Origin: Natronohydrobacter sp.
GTDB taxonomy: Bacteria; Pseudomonadota; Alphaproteobacteria; Rhodobacterales; Rhodobacteraceae
NCBI GenBank assembly: GCA_020832555.1
Contig: JAFIEM010000026.1
Location: 1 to 36,973, forward strand
Length of the DNA stretch: 36,973 nucleotides
Direction: 5' to 3'
The translations under genes and the position numbers were made by a program. This document shows positions 18,294-26,414 of the stretch, in pieces; the stretch's first letter is position 1; every line of letters begins with the position of its first letter. The notes beneath the pieces are model-generated. The model was not told the origin of the DNA, searched no databases, and saw only the letters and a program-made list of their open reading frames with translations.

Positions 18294-18682
18294 TTCAGCA
18301 CCTCGATATCGGTGGCACTGCTGACGGCCAGAGCAGCGGTGCAGCTGCGCGCGTCCAGAGGCGTGCATGGACCCATCGCGTTGAACAGCACTCGCCCGAT
18401 ATTACTGCACTCCAGCCCCGCCAGATTGAAACTGCGCACGCGCATGCCGGCTGCGGGCAGGGACTGGAAATCCAGCAGGCTCAGGCGCAGCACGCGGGAC
18501 TCGGGCGTCAGAAGCACGACTTCGGCTTGCAGGCTCTCGAACTCCGTCGAAAACCCGTTCTCCAGCACAAAGACCAACTGGCACTGATCCGCGCCCGGAT
18601 TGGCCTGATCGAGCCGGATCGAGAGCGTCTCGGAGGCTGCGGCCGACATACCCAGCCCAAGACAAAATGCAAGCACACGCAT
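18290..18682 (-). CDS. Small secreted four-cysteine protein coupled to exbB
   Basis: I do not recognise the family of this 130-residue protein. The ATG at 18682 follows GAAAGG and gives a short signal peptide (MRVLAFCLGLGMSAAASETL), so the product is probably periplasmic. The mature part has four cysteines (in DQCQLV, LECSNI, GPCTPL, RSCTAA), possibly two disulphides, and a beta-rich pattern (CQLVFVLENGF, SRVLRLSLLDF). Its stop overlaps the exbB start, and it is the first gene of the exbB-exbD-exbD-tonB unit. It may be an accessory of the TonB system, but that is inference from position only. An in-frame ATG at 18703 is a less likely start. Confidence 0.72.
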   Translation of the reverse strand: MRVLAFCLGLGMSAAASETLSIRLDQANPGADQCQLVFVLENGFSTEFESLQAEVVLLTPESRVLRLSLLDFQSLPAAGMRVRSFNLAGLECSNIGRVLFNAMGPCTPLDARSCTAALAVSSATDIEVLK

Positions 18683-18768
18683 GATGCTGCCTTTCAGATT
18701 CATATTTTTCGGGAAAGGCTGGCACTTTGGCTGGCATGGCAGAATTTCTGCTTGCAGGGGCGTTAGCA

Positions 18769-18790
18769 TTGACTTAGTAAATCTGTCAAG
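18769..18790. promoter_or_regulatory. Candidate iron-responsive operator between divergent haem operons
   Basis: A palindrome-like motif, TTGAC-N11-GTCAA, sits between the exbB-tonB unit and hmuS. A similar TTGACT-led sequence (14 of 22 positions equal in ungapped alignment) precedes the haem receptor at 22651. TTGACT could also be a -35 element for hmuS. Iron control by a Fur/Irr/IscR-type regulator is inference. Confidence 0.4.
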
Positions 18791-18871
18791 AATGAAGCGC
18801 CTCTCGCTTCAGCGCCATCCAGCCCCGAGCCAGACACGCGCCTGACCCTTATCAGTTTCAGGAGCCCTCTG

Positions 18872-19906
18872 ATGTCGCTGGATACTCTCGCCCCGTTATC
18901 CCCCGCTGACTTGCGCAATGCCCGCGCCGCAAATCCAAAGACCCGCGCCCGTGATCTGGCCGAAAGCCTTGGCGTGACCGAGGCCGCGCTGATCGCCGCC
19001 CATGTCGATGGCGCGCAGGTTTTGCGCATTGACCCGACACTTGACCGGTTGTTTCCCGCTATCCAGACTCTGGGCGAGGTTATGGCACTGACGCGCAATG
19101 CATCCTGCGTGCATGAACGCACGGGCACATACGAGGATTACCATTCGGGCGCCCATGCGTCGATGGTGCTGGGGGCCGAGATTGACCTGCGCATGTTCCC
19201 CAAACACTGGGCGCATGGCTTTGCCCTGCTGGACGGCCCGCGCCCCTCGGTGCAGGTATTCGATGCGGCAGGCGATGCCGTGCACAAGGTGTTTCTGACT
19301 GATGCCTCTGATCGTGCGGCGTTTGAAACGCTGGTGCGCGACCTGCGCCTGCCCGATCAGGGCGATACGATCACGCTGACCGCCCGCGCGCCCGTTGAAG
19401 CCGCGAAACTGCGCGCTGACAAGGCCGAGGGGTTGCGCCGAGAATGGGGCGAGATGACCGATACGCACCAGTTCCTGCGCATGGTGTCGAAACTCAAGAT
19501 GAACCGGCTGGGTGCCTACCGTGTGGCGGGCGCGCCCTGGGCCTTTGCGTTGCGGCCCGACGCGGTGACGCAGGTGCTGCATCAGGCTGCTGCCGATACA
19601 ATCCCGCTGATGATCTTTGTGGGCAATCAGGGCTGCATCCAGATCCATGGCGGCCCTGTTGCACGGGTCGAGCCGATGGGCCCCTGGATCAATGTGCTGG
19701 ATTCGCGTTTCAACCTGCATCTGCGCGCCGATCACATTGCCGAGGTCTGGCATGTCATCAAACCCATCCGCGACGGCATGGCCCATTCGATCGAAGCCTT
19801 TGACGCGCAGGGTGCGCTGATCGTGCAGATTTTCGGCAAGCGTGACCCTGACACAGCGGCGTTCAGGACGCTGGTCGAAGGTCTGCCGCGCCTGAGTGGG
19901 GCCTGA
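18872..19906 (+). CDS. hmuS: Cytoplasmic haem-binding/degrading protein HmuS (HemS/ChuS)
   Basis: A 344-residue HemS/ChuS-family protein made of two related halves, as in the family. It receives imported haem in the cytoplasm and, in some members, breaks it down. The likely proximal haem ligand is His199 in WGEMTDTHQFLRM (His196 in Yersinia HemS). Other family stretches are HSGAHASMVLG, GPWINVLDSRFNLHLR and the C-terminal IFGKRD. AGGAG stands seven bases before the ATG. It is the first gene of hmuSTUV, with the next gene 3 bp downstream, and divergent from the exbB-tonB unit. Confidence 0.93.
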   Translation: MSLDTLAPLSPADLRNARAANPKTRARDLAESLGVTEAALIAAHVDGAQVLRIDPTLDRLFPAIQTLGEVMALTRNASCVHERTGTYEDYHSGAHASMVLGAEIDLRMFPKHWAHGFALLDGPRPSVQVFDAAGDAVHKVFLTDASDRAAFETLVRDLRLPDQGDTITLTARAPVEAAKLRADKAEGLRREWGEMTDTHQFLRMVSKLKMNRLGAYRVAGAPWAFALRPDAVTQVLHQAAADTIPLMIFVGNQGCIQIHGGPVARVEPMGPWINVLDSRFNLHLRADHIAEVWHVIKPIRDGMAHSIEAFDAQGALIVQIFGKRDPDTAAFRTLVEGLPRLSGA

Positions 19907-19909
19907 GCG

Positions 19910-20749
19910 ATGTTGCGTGCAACACTTGCGCTTGCCCTTCTCGCAACCCCGCTCGCCGCGCAAGAGCGCGTGGTCGTGGTGGGCGGTGGCCTCGCTGAAA
20001 TCGTCTATGCGCTGGGCCAGGAACACCGGCTTGTCGGGCGCGACACGACGGCCAGTTTCCCGCCCGAAATCGAGGCGCTGCCCGATGTGGGCTATATGCG
20101 CGCCCTCTCACCTGAGGGGCTTCTGGCGCTTGACCCTGATCTGATCCTGGCATCGGAAGGGGCAGGGCCTGCGGAAACCGTGCAGATCATGCAGGCGGCG
20201 TCCGTGCCGTTCGTGCAGATCACGGATGATCCCAGCCCTGCGGGCGTGTTGGAGCGGGTCATGACCATCGCCGCGCATCTGGATGCAGGCGCACAGGGTC
20301 AGGCGCTTGTCGTGCAGTTGGAGAGCGAATTTGCAGCCCTTCTGGGCGAGGCAGAGGCGGTGAGCACCCCCAAACGTGTGATGTTCGTCCTCTCTGCGCA
20401 GGGGGGGCGGATCAATGCGGCCGGGCGTGATACCGGGGCCAGTGCGATGATCGAACTGGCGGGCGGCGTGAATGCCTTTGACGATTTCGCGGGCTATCGG
20501 TTGCTCAGTGACGAGGCGATCACCGCCGCTGCGCCCGATGTGATCCTGATGATGGATCGCGGCGGGGATCATGCGATCTCGGATGCGGAGATTCTGGCGC
20601 ATCCGGCTCTGGGGCTGACGCCTGCGGCGGAAACCGGGGCAGTGATCCGCATGAATGGCATCTACCTGCTGGGGTTTGGCCCGCGCACCGCGCAAGCCGC
20701 GCAAGAGCTGCATCGGGCGCTGTATCCAGAGCCGCACAAGGGGGGCTGA
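19910..20749 (+). CDS. hmuT: Periplasmic haem-binding protein of the ABC importer
   Basis: A 279-residue precursor of a class III periplasmic binding protein. The signal peptide is MLRATLALALLATPLAAQ. The expected haem-ligating Tyr is Tyr62 (precursor numbering) in DVGYMRALSPEGLLAL, as in HmuT/PhuT/ShuT. Further family stretches are DPDLILASEGAGP, GGRINAAGRDTGASAMIELAGG and the C-terminal YLLGFGPRTAQA. It starts 3 bp after hmuS and is followed 4 bp later by hmuU. It should hand haem to the HmuU permease. Confidence 0.92.
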   Translation: MLRATLALALLATPLAAQERVVVVGGGLAEIVYALGQEHRLVGRDTTASFPPEIEALPDVGYMRALSPEGLLALDPDLILASEGAGPAETVQIMQAASVPFVQITDDPSPAGVLERVMTIAAHLDAGAQGQALVVQLESEFAALLGEAEAVSTPKRVMFVLSAQGGRINAAGRDTGASAMIELAGGVNAFDDFAGYRLLSDEAITAAAPDVILMMDRGGDHAISDAEILAHPALGLTPAAETGAVIRMNGIYLLGFGPRTAQAAQELHRALYPEPHKGG

Positions 20750-20753
20750 GGCG

Positions 20754-21848
20754 ATGGTGGCTTTGCCCTGGGGGCGTAGCGCGGGACGGGATGCACCCAG
20801 CGACCGCGTGACAGGCGACCGCTCAGGCCGCGCGCGCGTGACCATCCTTGCGCTGGTGGTTTTCGTTATGCTGGCGGCGATTGCCTCGCTTGGAACGGGC
20901 GCGGCAGGCGTGTCGCTGGGTGATGTGCTGGTGAAATGGATCTCGGGCGAGGAACTGACCCTGCGCGAACGCGTGGTGCTCTTTGACATCCGCCTGCCGC
21001 GCTTGCTGACGGGGATGCTGGTCGGCGCGTCTCTGGCAGTCTCGGGCGCAGTGATGCAGGGGCTGTTTCGCAACCCGCTGGCTGATCCCGGCATCGTCGG
21101 CGTCGGCGCGGGTGCGGGCCTCGGAGCGGTCCTTGCCATCGTGCTGGGCGCGTTCCTGCCACCGGCGATTCTCGCCGTCGCGGGGATGCATCTGGTCCCC
21201 TTGGCCGCGTTTTTCGGGGGTTGGGCGACGACTCTGATCCTTTACCGAGTCTCAACCCGTGCGGGGCGCACATCGGTCGCGACCATGCTGCTAGCCGGCA
21301 TCGCGCTGGGGGCACTGTCGGGCGCGCTGACGGGCATTCTGGTCTATATCGCGGACGACCAGCAATTGCGCGACCTGACCTTCTGGGGGTTGGGTTCGCT
21401 GGCCGGGGCAGGCTGGGCGAAACTGGCCGCTGCGGCCCCCATCATGATGCTGGCGCTTCTGGCCGCGCCGATGCTTGCGCGGGCGCTCAATGGTCTGGCC
21501 CTGGGCGAAGGGGCTGCTGCTCATCTGGGCATTGCCGTGCAGCGGATGAAGAACCTTGCCATCCTGACTGTCGCGGCGGCCACGGGTGCGGCGGTCGCTG
21601 TGTCGGGCGGGATCGGGTTTATTGGCATTGTCGTGCCGCATCTGTTGCGGCTGGTCATGGGGCCGGATCATCGCTTTCTGCTGCCTGCGGCGGCGCTTCT
21701 GGGGGCGGGGCTGCTGCTTCTCGCGGATATCATCTCCCGGCTGATCATCGCGCCTGCGGAGTTGCCCATCGGTATCGTGACGGCTGTGCTGGGCGGGCCG
21801 GTCTTTCTGTGGATCTTGCTGCGCCGACGCGGCATCGTGGATATGTGA
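20754..21848 (+). CDS. hmuU: Haem ABC transporter permease (FecCD family)
   Basis: A 364-residue inner-membrane permease of the BtuC/FecCD family with about ten helices. Visible family stretches are RLPRLLTGMLVGASLAVSGA (residues about 82-101), MQGLFRNPLADPGIVGVGAG and the C-terminal GGIGFIGIVVPHLLRL, whose segment contacts the ATPase. The ATG at 20754 lies 4 bp after hmuT; the roughly 35-residue hydrophilic N-terminus is longer than in some relatives. An in-frame start inside hmuT at 20655 is not supported. It works with hmuT and hmuV in haem import. Confidence 0.92.
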   Translation: MVALPWGRSAGRDAPSDRVTGDRSGRARVTILALVVFVMLAAIASLGTGAAGVSLGDVLVKWISGEELTLRERVVLFDIRLPRLLTGMLVGASLAVSGAVMQGLFRNPLADPGIVGVGAGAGLGAVLAIVLGAFLPPAILAVAGMHLVPLAAFFGGWATTLILYRVSTRAGRTSVATMLLAGIALGALSGALTGILVYIADDQQLRDLTFWGLGSLAGAGWAKLAAAAPIMMLALLAAPMLARALNGLALGEGAAAHLGIAVQRMKNLAILTVAAATGAAVAVSGGIGFIGIVVPHLLRLVMGPDHRFLLPAAALLGAGLLLLADIISRLIIAPAELPIGIVTAVLGGPVFLWILLRRRGIVDM

Positions 21849-21854
21849 GGATTG

Positions 21855-22643
21855 ATGCTGGAGGCACGCGATATTTCCGTCACCCTGGGGCGCAAACAGG
21901 TGCTGTATGGTGCAGGGCTAAGAGCAAAACCCGGCGCGATGACCGTTATCGTCGGGCCGAACGGATCGGGCAAGACGACGCTTCTGCGCGCGATCACCGG
22001 CGATCTGGCCAGTCGCGGCACGGTCACGCTCGACGGTCAGGACATGCGCGCGCTTGCCCCTCATTCGCTGGCCGAACGCCGCGCGGTGCTGCCACAAGCG
22101 AGTGTGCTCGCCTTTCCCTTCACTGTGCATGAGGTGGTGCGTCTGGGCCTGACCGGGCGCATCGCGTTGCGCCCGGATGCGGCAAAACTGCCAAGCCGCG
22201 CGCTGGAGCAGGTGGGGCTGGCAGGCTATGGCGGGCGGTTCTTTCAGGAGCTTTCGGGCGGCGAACAGGCCCGCGCGCAACTCGCGCGCGTGCTGTTGCA
22301 GGTCTGGGAGCCTGTACAGGACGGCACACCCCGCTGGCTGTTTCTCGATGAGCCTGTCGCGGCGCTGGATATCGGTCATCAGTTGCAGGTCATGCATCTG
22401 GCGCGGCGTTTCGCGCGTGCGGGCGGCGGGGTCGTCGCTGTCATGCATGATCTGAACCTGACGGCGATGTTTGCCGACCGCGTGGTGCTGATGCTCGACG
22501 GGCGCGTGCTGGCGCAAGGCGCGGTGCGCGAGGTGCTGACCGATCAGAACCTTTCGCGCGCCTATGGTTGCCGGTTGCGCGTTTCCAGCCTGCCTGCCCA
22601 GGGCGCGACATATATTCTGCCACAGGCAGCAGAAATCGCCTGA
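21855..22643 (+). CDS. hmuV: Haem ABC transporter ATP-binding protein
   Basis: A 262-residue ATPase of the HmuV type. Walker A GPNGSGKTT (residues 34-42), Q-loop near LPQASVLAF, signature LSGGEQ (133-138), Walker B LFLDEP (Asp165, Glu166) and the H-loop VMHDLN are all intact. The ATG at 21855 follows GAGG by four bases; the TTG directly before it is too close to that site. It is the last gene of hmuSTUV. The receptor gene begins 91 bp later with its own likely promoter. Confidence 0.93.
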   Translation: MLEARDISVTLGRKQVLYGAGLRAKPGAMTVIVGPNGSGKTTLLRAITGDLASRGTVTLDGQDMRALAPHSLAERRAVLPQASVLAFPFTVHEVVRLGLTGRIALRPDAAKLPSRALEQVGLAGYGGRFFQELSGGEQARAQLARVLLQVWEPVQDGTPRWLFLDEPVAALDIGHQLQVMHLARRFARAGGGVVAVMHDLNLTAMFADRVVLMLDGRVLAQGAVREVLTDQNLSRAYGCRLRVSSLPAQGATYILPQAAEIA

Positions 22644-22650
22644 CGAATAC

Positions 22651-22673
22651 TTGACTCTTTAACTCGGGTTAAG
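22651..22673 (+). promoter_or_regulatory. Candidate operator/promoter of the haem receptor gene
   Basis: The sequence begins TTGACT and contains the inverted repeat TTAAC-N4-GTTAA. It resembles the motif at 18769 in front of hmuS and lies 84 bp before the receptor ATG. TTGACT may serve as a -35 box. The link to iron is inference. Confidence 0.4.
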
Positions 22674-22734
22674 TGGCGCCATCACCATAACGCCAGCGGT
22701 ATCGCCAGCCAGAGACCACTCAAAGGGGATACCG

Positions 22735-24813
22735 ATGACACAACCGAACAGGCGCCGCGCGCGCCTTTCTGCCACTATTTCCGCAACTGCACTGTTGCTG
22801 GCCCCGGTGCCAACGCTCGCACAACAGACCGAGAGTCTGCAGGCCACGTCCTTTCTTGGCCGCATCATCCTTGGCTTTGGTCGCGCGCGGGTGGCGATCG
22901 ATACGCCGCAGGCCGTCAGCACGCTGGAGCAGGAAGATATCGACCGCGAACAGGCCGCGAAACCCGGTGATCTGCTGCGCACCATCCCCGGCGCGACGGC
23001 TTTTGGCGGCGACCGTATGACCGGCCAGAGCTTCAACATTCGCGGGATCGGGTCTGCGGATGCGTCGGATCAGAACCGGGTGATCGTGTCGGTCGACGGG
23101 GTGCAGAAATTCTCGCAGCAATACCGGATGGGCCAGTTCTTCGGCGAGCCGGAGCTTTACCGCCGCGTCGAGGTGCTGCGCGGGCCTGCGTCTTCCGCCC
23201 TCTATGGTTCGGGCGCACTTGGCGGGGTTGTGGCGTTCGAGACCAAGGACGCCGCCGATTTTCTGCAAGAGGGCAGCGATACGGCCCTGCGGCTGAAAGC
23301 TGGCGGAAACACCAACGGATCAGGCGCGCTCGGATCGGTCATTCTGGCGCAACGGTTCGGTGAAGGGTTCGAAATCCTTGCCGCGCTGAACCACCGCAAG
23401 GAAGGCGATTACAAATCAGGCGATGGCACGCGGGTTGCGGGGTCAGGCATGTCGGCGACCTCGGGTCTGGTGAAGGGGACATTTCGCTTTGGTGACAATC
23501 GCGAACAGACCCTCAGTTTCTCGCTGACACGCTGGCATAGCGACGAGGATGACGCGAATTACGCCGCCGATATTGGCGCACCCGTCTTTGGATTGGTCGA
23601 CCGCAAGGTTCAGGATGACACGGCGCAGATCACCTGGGCGAATCCCGCTAGCGGCAATCCGCTGCTGGATGCCAAGGTGCAACTGACCTTCTCGCGCACG
23701 CAGGTCGAGCAGTTCAACGCGACCGCGCCGATCCCGAGCGAGTTGTTCGAGGACTCGCGTTACGGCTATCGGACACTCGGATTGCGTGCTCAGAACCGTG
23801 CCACTTTCGAGGGGGATGGTTGGGAAAACTATCTGACCATCGGCGTCGAGGGATCTCGGCAGGAACGCAGCCATCAGACCGCGCTCAGCGGCCCACGCGC
23901 GACCCATCCCGAAGGCACAGATCGGCGGGTTGGCGTCTTCGTGCAGAACGAATTTATCTGGGATGAGCGTCTGACCGCTGTTCTGGGACTGCGTGCAGAC
24001 CGTGTGTCGCTGACGCCCTCGGCGCAAGTGACCGCGGCCACGGGGGCGACAGCGCGCAGCAACACTGTACGCGCGGCGTCACTGGCGCTGCATTACAAAT
24101 TGAGTGACGAATGGGCCGTTTTTGGATCACTGGCGCAGACCGAGCGCGCGCCGTCACTGGATGAGCTGTTCAATGCCGGGTTTCGCGGTGGGTTGATTTC
24201 GCCCAATCTGCGGCCTGAACGCGCACGAACGGTCGAGGCGGGGCTGTCCTATAGCGGACGTGATCTGTTCAGCACCGGCGACAGCCTGGACCTGAAGCTC
24301 ACGGCCTTCTCGAACCGGATCATCGACCGGATCGAGCGGTCACTGGCACCCGGAGTGCCGTCCTATGTCAATATCTCGCGCGCGCATATTCGCGGGATCG
24401 AGCTGGAAGGCGGCTATGACGCGGAAAGTGTTTTCGGCAAATTTGCCTATTCGCGCATCCTTGGGACAGACAAGACCACAGGCGCGCGGCTGAATTCCAC
24501 ACCATCAGATGAACTGGTGCTGGAACTCGGTGCGCGGGCTTTCGATCAGACGCTGGAATATGGCTGGCGCGGGACATTCGTGCGCAGTGCCACGCGTTCA
24601 AATGGTGACGCGTTTCCCGGCTACGGCGTCAATGACCTGTTCCTGACATGGCGCCCCGATCAGGGTGCTATGGCGGGGCTGGAAGTGCAGCTTGCGGTGA
24701 ACAATGTGCTGGACAAGCAATATCGCAACATCCTGAACGGAAGCCTTTCCAGCAACGAACCCCGCCGTGGTCGTGATGTCCGGCTGAGCGTGGGCAGGCA
24801 GTTCAACTGGTAA
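22735..24813 (+). CDS. hmuR: TonB-dependent haem/haemoglobin outer-membrane receptor
   Basis: A 692-residue TonB-dependent receptor. After a signal peptide (about 1-30, ending PTLAQ) comes the plug domain (about 50-170, with QSFNIRGIGSADASDQNRV and VEVLRGPASSALYGSGALGG) and then a 22-strand barrel ending in an aromatic residue (FNW). Sequence style fits the haemoglobin/transferrin/lactoferrin receptor family. The haem-receptor FRAP and NPNL boxes appear as ERAP (in AQTERAPSLDELFN) and SPNL, but no His lies between them. AAGGGG stands six bases before the ATG. It directly follows hmuSTUV and ends at a strong terminator. Confidence 0.9.
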   Translation: MTQPNRRRARLSATISATALLLAPVPTLAQQTESLQATSFLGRIILGFGRARVAIDTPQAVSTLEQEDIDREQAAKPGDLLRTIPGATAFGGDRMTGQSFNIRGIGSADASDQNRVIVSVDGVQKFSQQYRMGQFFGEPELYRRVEVLRGPASSALYGSGALGGVVAFETKDAADFLQEGSDTALRLKAGGNTNGSGALGSVILAQRFGEGFEILAALNHRKEGDYKSGDGTRVAGSGMSATSGLVKGTFRFGDNREQTLSFSLTRWHSDEDDANYAADIGAPVFGLVDRKVQDDTAQITWANPASGNPLLDAKVQLTFSRTQVEQFNATAPIPSELFEDSRYGYRTLGLRAQNRATFEGDGWENYLTIGVEGSRQERSHQTALSGPRATHPEGTDRRVGVFVQNEFIWDERLTAVLGLRADRVSLTPSAQVTAATGATARSNTVRAASLALHYKLSDEWAVFGSLAQTERAPSLDELFNAGFRGGLISPNLRPERARTVEAGLSYSGRDLFSTGDSLDLKLTAFSNRIIDRIERSLAPGVPSYVNISRAHIRGIELEGGYDAESVFGKFAYSRILGTDKTTGARLNSTPSDELVLELGARAFDQTLEYGWRGTFVRSATRSNGDAFPGYGVNDLFLTWRPDQGAMAGLEVQLAVNNVLDKQYRNILNGSLSSNEPRRGRDVRLSVGRQFNW

Positions 24814-24855
24814 GCAGTCCCTCCAAGGGAAGGCAGGACATCAGGCAGAAAGCTG

Positions 24856-24889
24856 GCAGCGCGGGAGATACTCCCGCGCTGCTTTTTTT
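24856..24889 (+). terminator. Rho-independent terminator after the haem receptor
   Basis: A perfect 12-bp stem (GCAGCGCGGGAG and its complement, 24856-24882) with a three-base loop, followed by seven T (24883-24889). The T tract abuts the stop codon of the convergent monooxygenase gene. Confidence 0.93.
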
Positions 24890-25215
24890 CACGCGGCGGC
24901 TTTTGCGCCAAGGTGCTGGATGGCCGTGAAGCCCTCGAATTGCGGCGCGCCTGCATGCAGTTTGCGCGTGTCGCCTGCGCGGGCATGGGCGGCGCGGAAC
25001 GCGTCGCTGCGCGTCCAGGCACGAAAATCCGCTTCAGACGCCCAGACAGTATGCGAGGCATAAAGCCGCATACCGTCAGCCTCGGGGCCTTTGAGCATGT
25101 GAAATTCGACAAAGCCCTGCATCTGGTCGAGATGGGACTCGCGGCCAAGCCACAGGGCCTCGAAAGCCTCGGCATTCTCCAGTGGCACGGTAAAGCGGTT
25201 CATGGCGATGAACAT
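24889..25215 (-). CDS. HmoA-like antibiotic-biosynthesis-monooxygenase (ABM) protein
   Basis: A 108-residue ABM-domain protein, a ferredoxin-like fold that includes the haem-degrading IsdG/HmoA monooxygenases. Family-like stretches are MFIAMNRFTVPLENAEAFEA, ESHLDQMQGFVEFHMLKG and YASHTVWASEADFRAWTRSD. His and Trp residues that could contact haem are present, but the catalytic set is not certain from sequence. AAGGAG lies nine bases before the ATG at 25215 and only three before the ATG at 25221, so I prefer the former. Its position, convergent with a haem receptor, supports a role in haem breakdown. Confidence 0.82.
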   Translation of the reverse strand: MFIAMNRFTVPLENAEAFEALWLGRESHLDQMQGFVEFHMLKGPEADGMRLYASHTVWASEADFRAWTRSDAFRAAHARAGDTRKLHAGAPQFEGFTAIQHLGAKAAA

Positions 25216-25460
25216 CGGCATGGTCTCCTTGTTGTGTGGAACAAAGCACCGCGCAGGCTGCGTGATTACAGCGGGTCTGCGCCAGTGATGCCGGGCTGTG
25301 CACAAGGCGCTCGCTGGGTAGCTCTGTATCCCAACTTCGCCTGCAAAAGTAAAAGTGTTTTTGTGATATGGGTTGCAAGACGTTCGCTGATGCGCGGTGG
25401 TGTGAACATCGCCGAAAACCCGCAATGACTGCGAGTTCTGGCGGTTCCGTTTCCAGTGCA

Positions 25461-25970
25461 TCAGACAGATTTGCGCGGGGCCTCTGGCGCATGTTGGTGC
25501 AGATATTGCTCGATGGCGGCGATCAACTGTTCGCCCTGTGCGCCCTCGCACAGCATCTGAACAACTGCTCGCGCCCGGCCTGTACGGCGCTGCCGCAAGG
25601 CTTGGACAAGCTCCATCATCTGCCGTTCTTCCGGGGTCAGCCAGACCCGGCAGCACGCGCAACCCTCGGAATTGAACCGGAAGGCCGTGCTCCGGTTTGC
25701 GCGCAGGGTCTGCACCAAAGTCACAATATCATAGCAGAGTGGCCCAGCCGCGCGCGGCCCGACATGGGCGGTTGCGCAGCGCAGTGCCAGCAGCCAGCCA
25801 TGCGTTTCGGGAGCGGCAAATGTCTGGAAATGAAACCGCATCAGCGCCAGCGTCAGGCGACCAAACGGATCAAGGCTCATGTTGTCCAGATGCACCTCGT
25901 CGGGCTGGCCTTCGCGCGTTGTACTGCCATGATCGAGATGTCCCGCGCGCGCGTCAGACCATTGCGGCAT
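25461..25970 (-). CDS. Uncharacterised Cys-motif protein near the haem locus
   Basis: A 169-residue protein I cannot assign to a named family. The start at 25970 (AGGG about eight bases upstream) begins MPQWSDARAGHLDHGSTTRE. It is soluble, helical in character (LDPFGRLTLALMRFHFQTF, ERQMMELVQALRQRR, GEQLIAAIEQYLHQH) and carries a Cys-x-Cys-Cys cluster in NSEGCACCRVWLTPEE plus another Cys in MLCEG. This could be a metal or cofactor site. It lies 245 bp upstream of the HmoA-like gene on the same strand. The frame stays open upstream to 26120, but that part looks non-coding and overlaps another candidate gene. Confidence 0.65.
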   Translation of the reverse strand: MPQWSDARAGHLDHGSTTREGQPDEVHLDNMSLDPFGRLTLALMRFHFQTFAAPETHGWLLALRCATAHVGPRAAGPLCYDIVTLVQTLRANRSTAFRFNSEGCACCRVWLTPEERQMMELVQALRQRRTGRARAVVQMLCEGAQGEQLIAAIEQYLHQHAPEAPRKSV

Positions 25971-26031
25971 CGCACTGCCCTGTGTACCGCGCCCCCTGGG
26001 ATTTTCACGCCTCCATGACGGACGCTGCGGG

Positions 26032-26280
26032 TTAACTCCGGACATTTGGGTGGACTCCAGTTGCGCCTGTCGAAGCTCCGATACGCAACCAGCCATCCGG
26101 TGCAGACTGGTCTGGCCCATCTGCCCGGATCCTGCGATTGAGTCCCACAGCGCCTACTGGCACAGAGTGACGATCCAGCAGCAATTCCAGAAGTTGCGGC
26201 TCCAGCCCGCAGCCATGGGCGGCGGCACTGTCATGTGCAGAAAGAAGATTGATCAGAAATGCATGGGACGGCTCTGGCAT
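26032..26280 (-). CDS. Small uncharacterised protein (tentative)
   Basis: An 82-residue frame with a good ribosome site (CGGAG, six bases before the ATG at 26280). The N-terminal half looks protein-like (SHAFLINLLSAHDSAAAHG, LEPQLLELLLDRHSVPV). The C-terminal half is Gly/Asp-rich and less convincing. It lies 61 bp upstream of the Cys-motif gene on the same strand and could lead that transcript. No family is recognised, and it may be spurious. Confidence 0.35.
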   Translation of the reverse strand: MPEPSHAFLINLLSAHDSAAAHGCGLEPQLLELLLDRHSVPVGAVGLNRRIRADGPDQSAPDGWLRIGASTGATGVHPNVRS

Positions 26281-26414
26281 CGGCAACTCCGCTGTGTGGG
26301 TGGCTGCCGGGTCGTCTGGGTTGGATGCAACACAGCTTGACTGGGTGAATCAAACCTGACAAAATCACTTGGGAATGTAAACCCTTCATTTCAGCAAAGG
26401 GCGACACGGCTCGT

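Noticed and set aside
18896..20026. A 376-codon minus-strand open frame
   Set aside because: Antisense to hmuS, which has family motifs and a good ribosome site.
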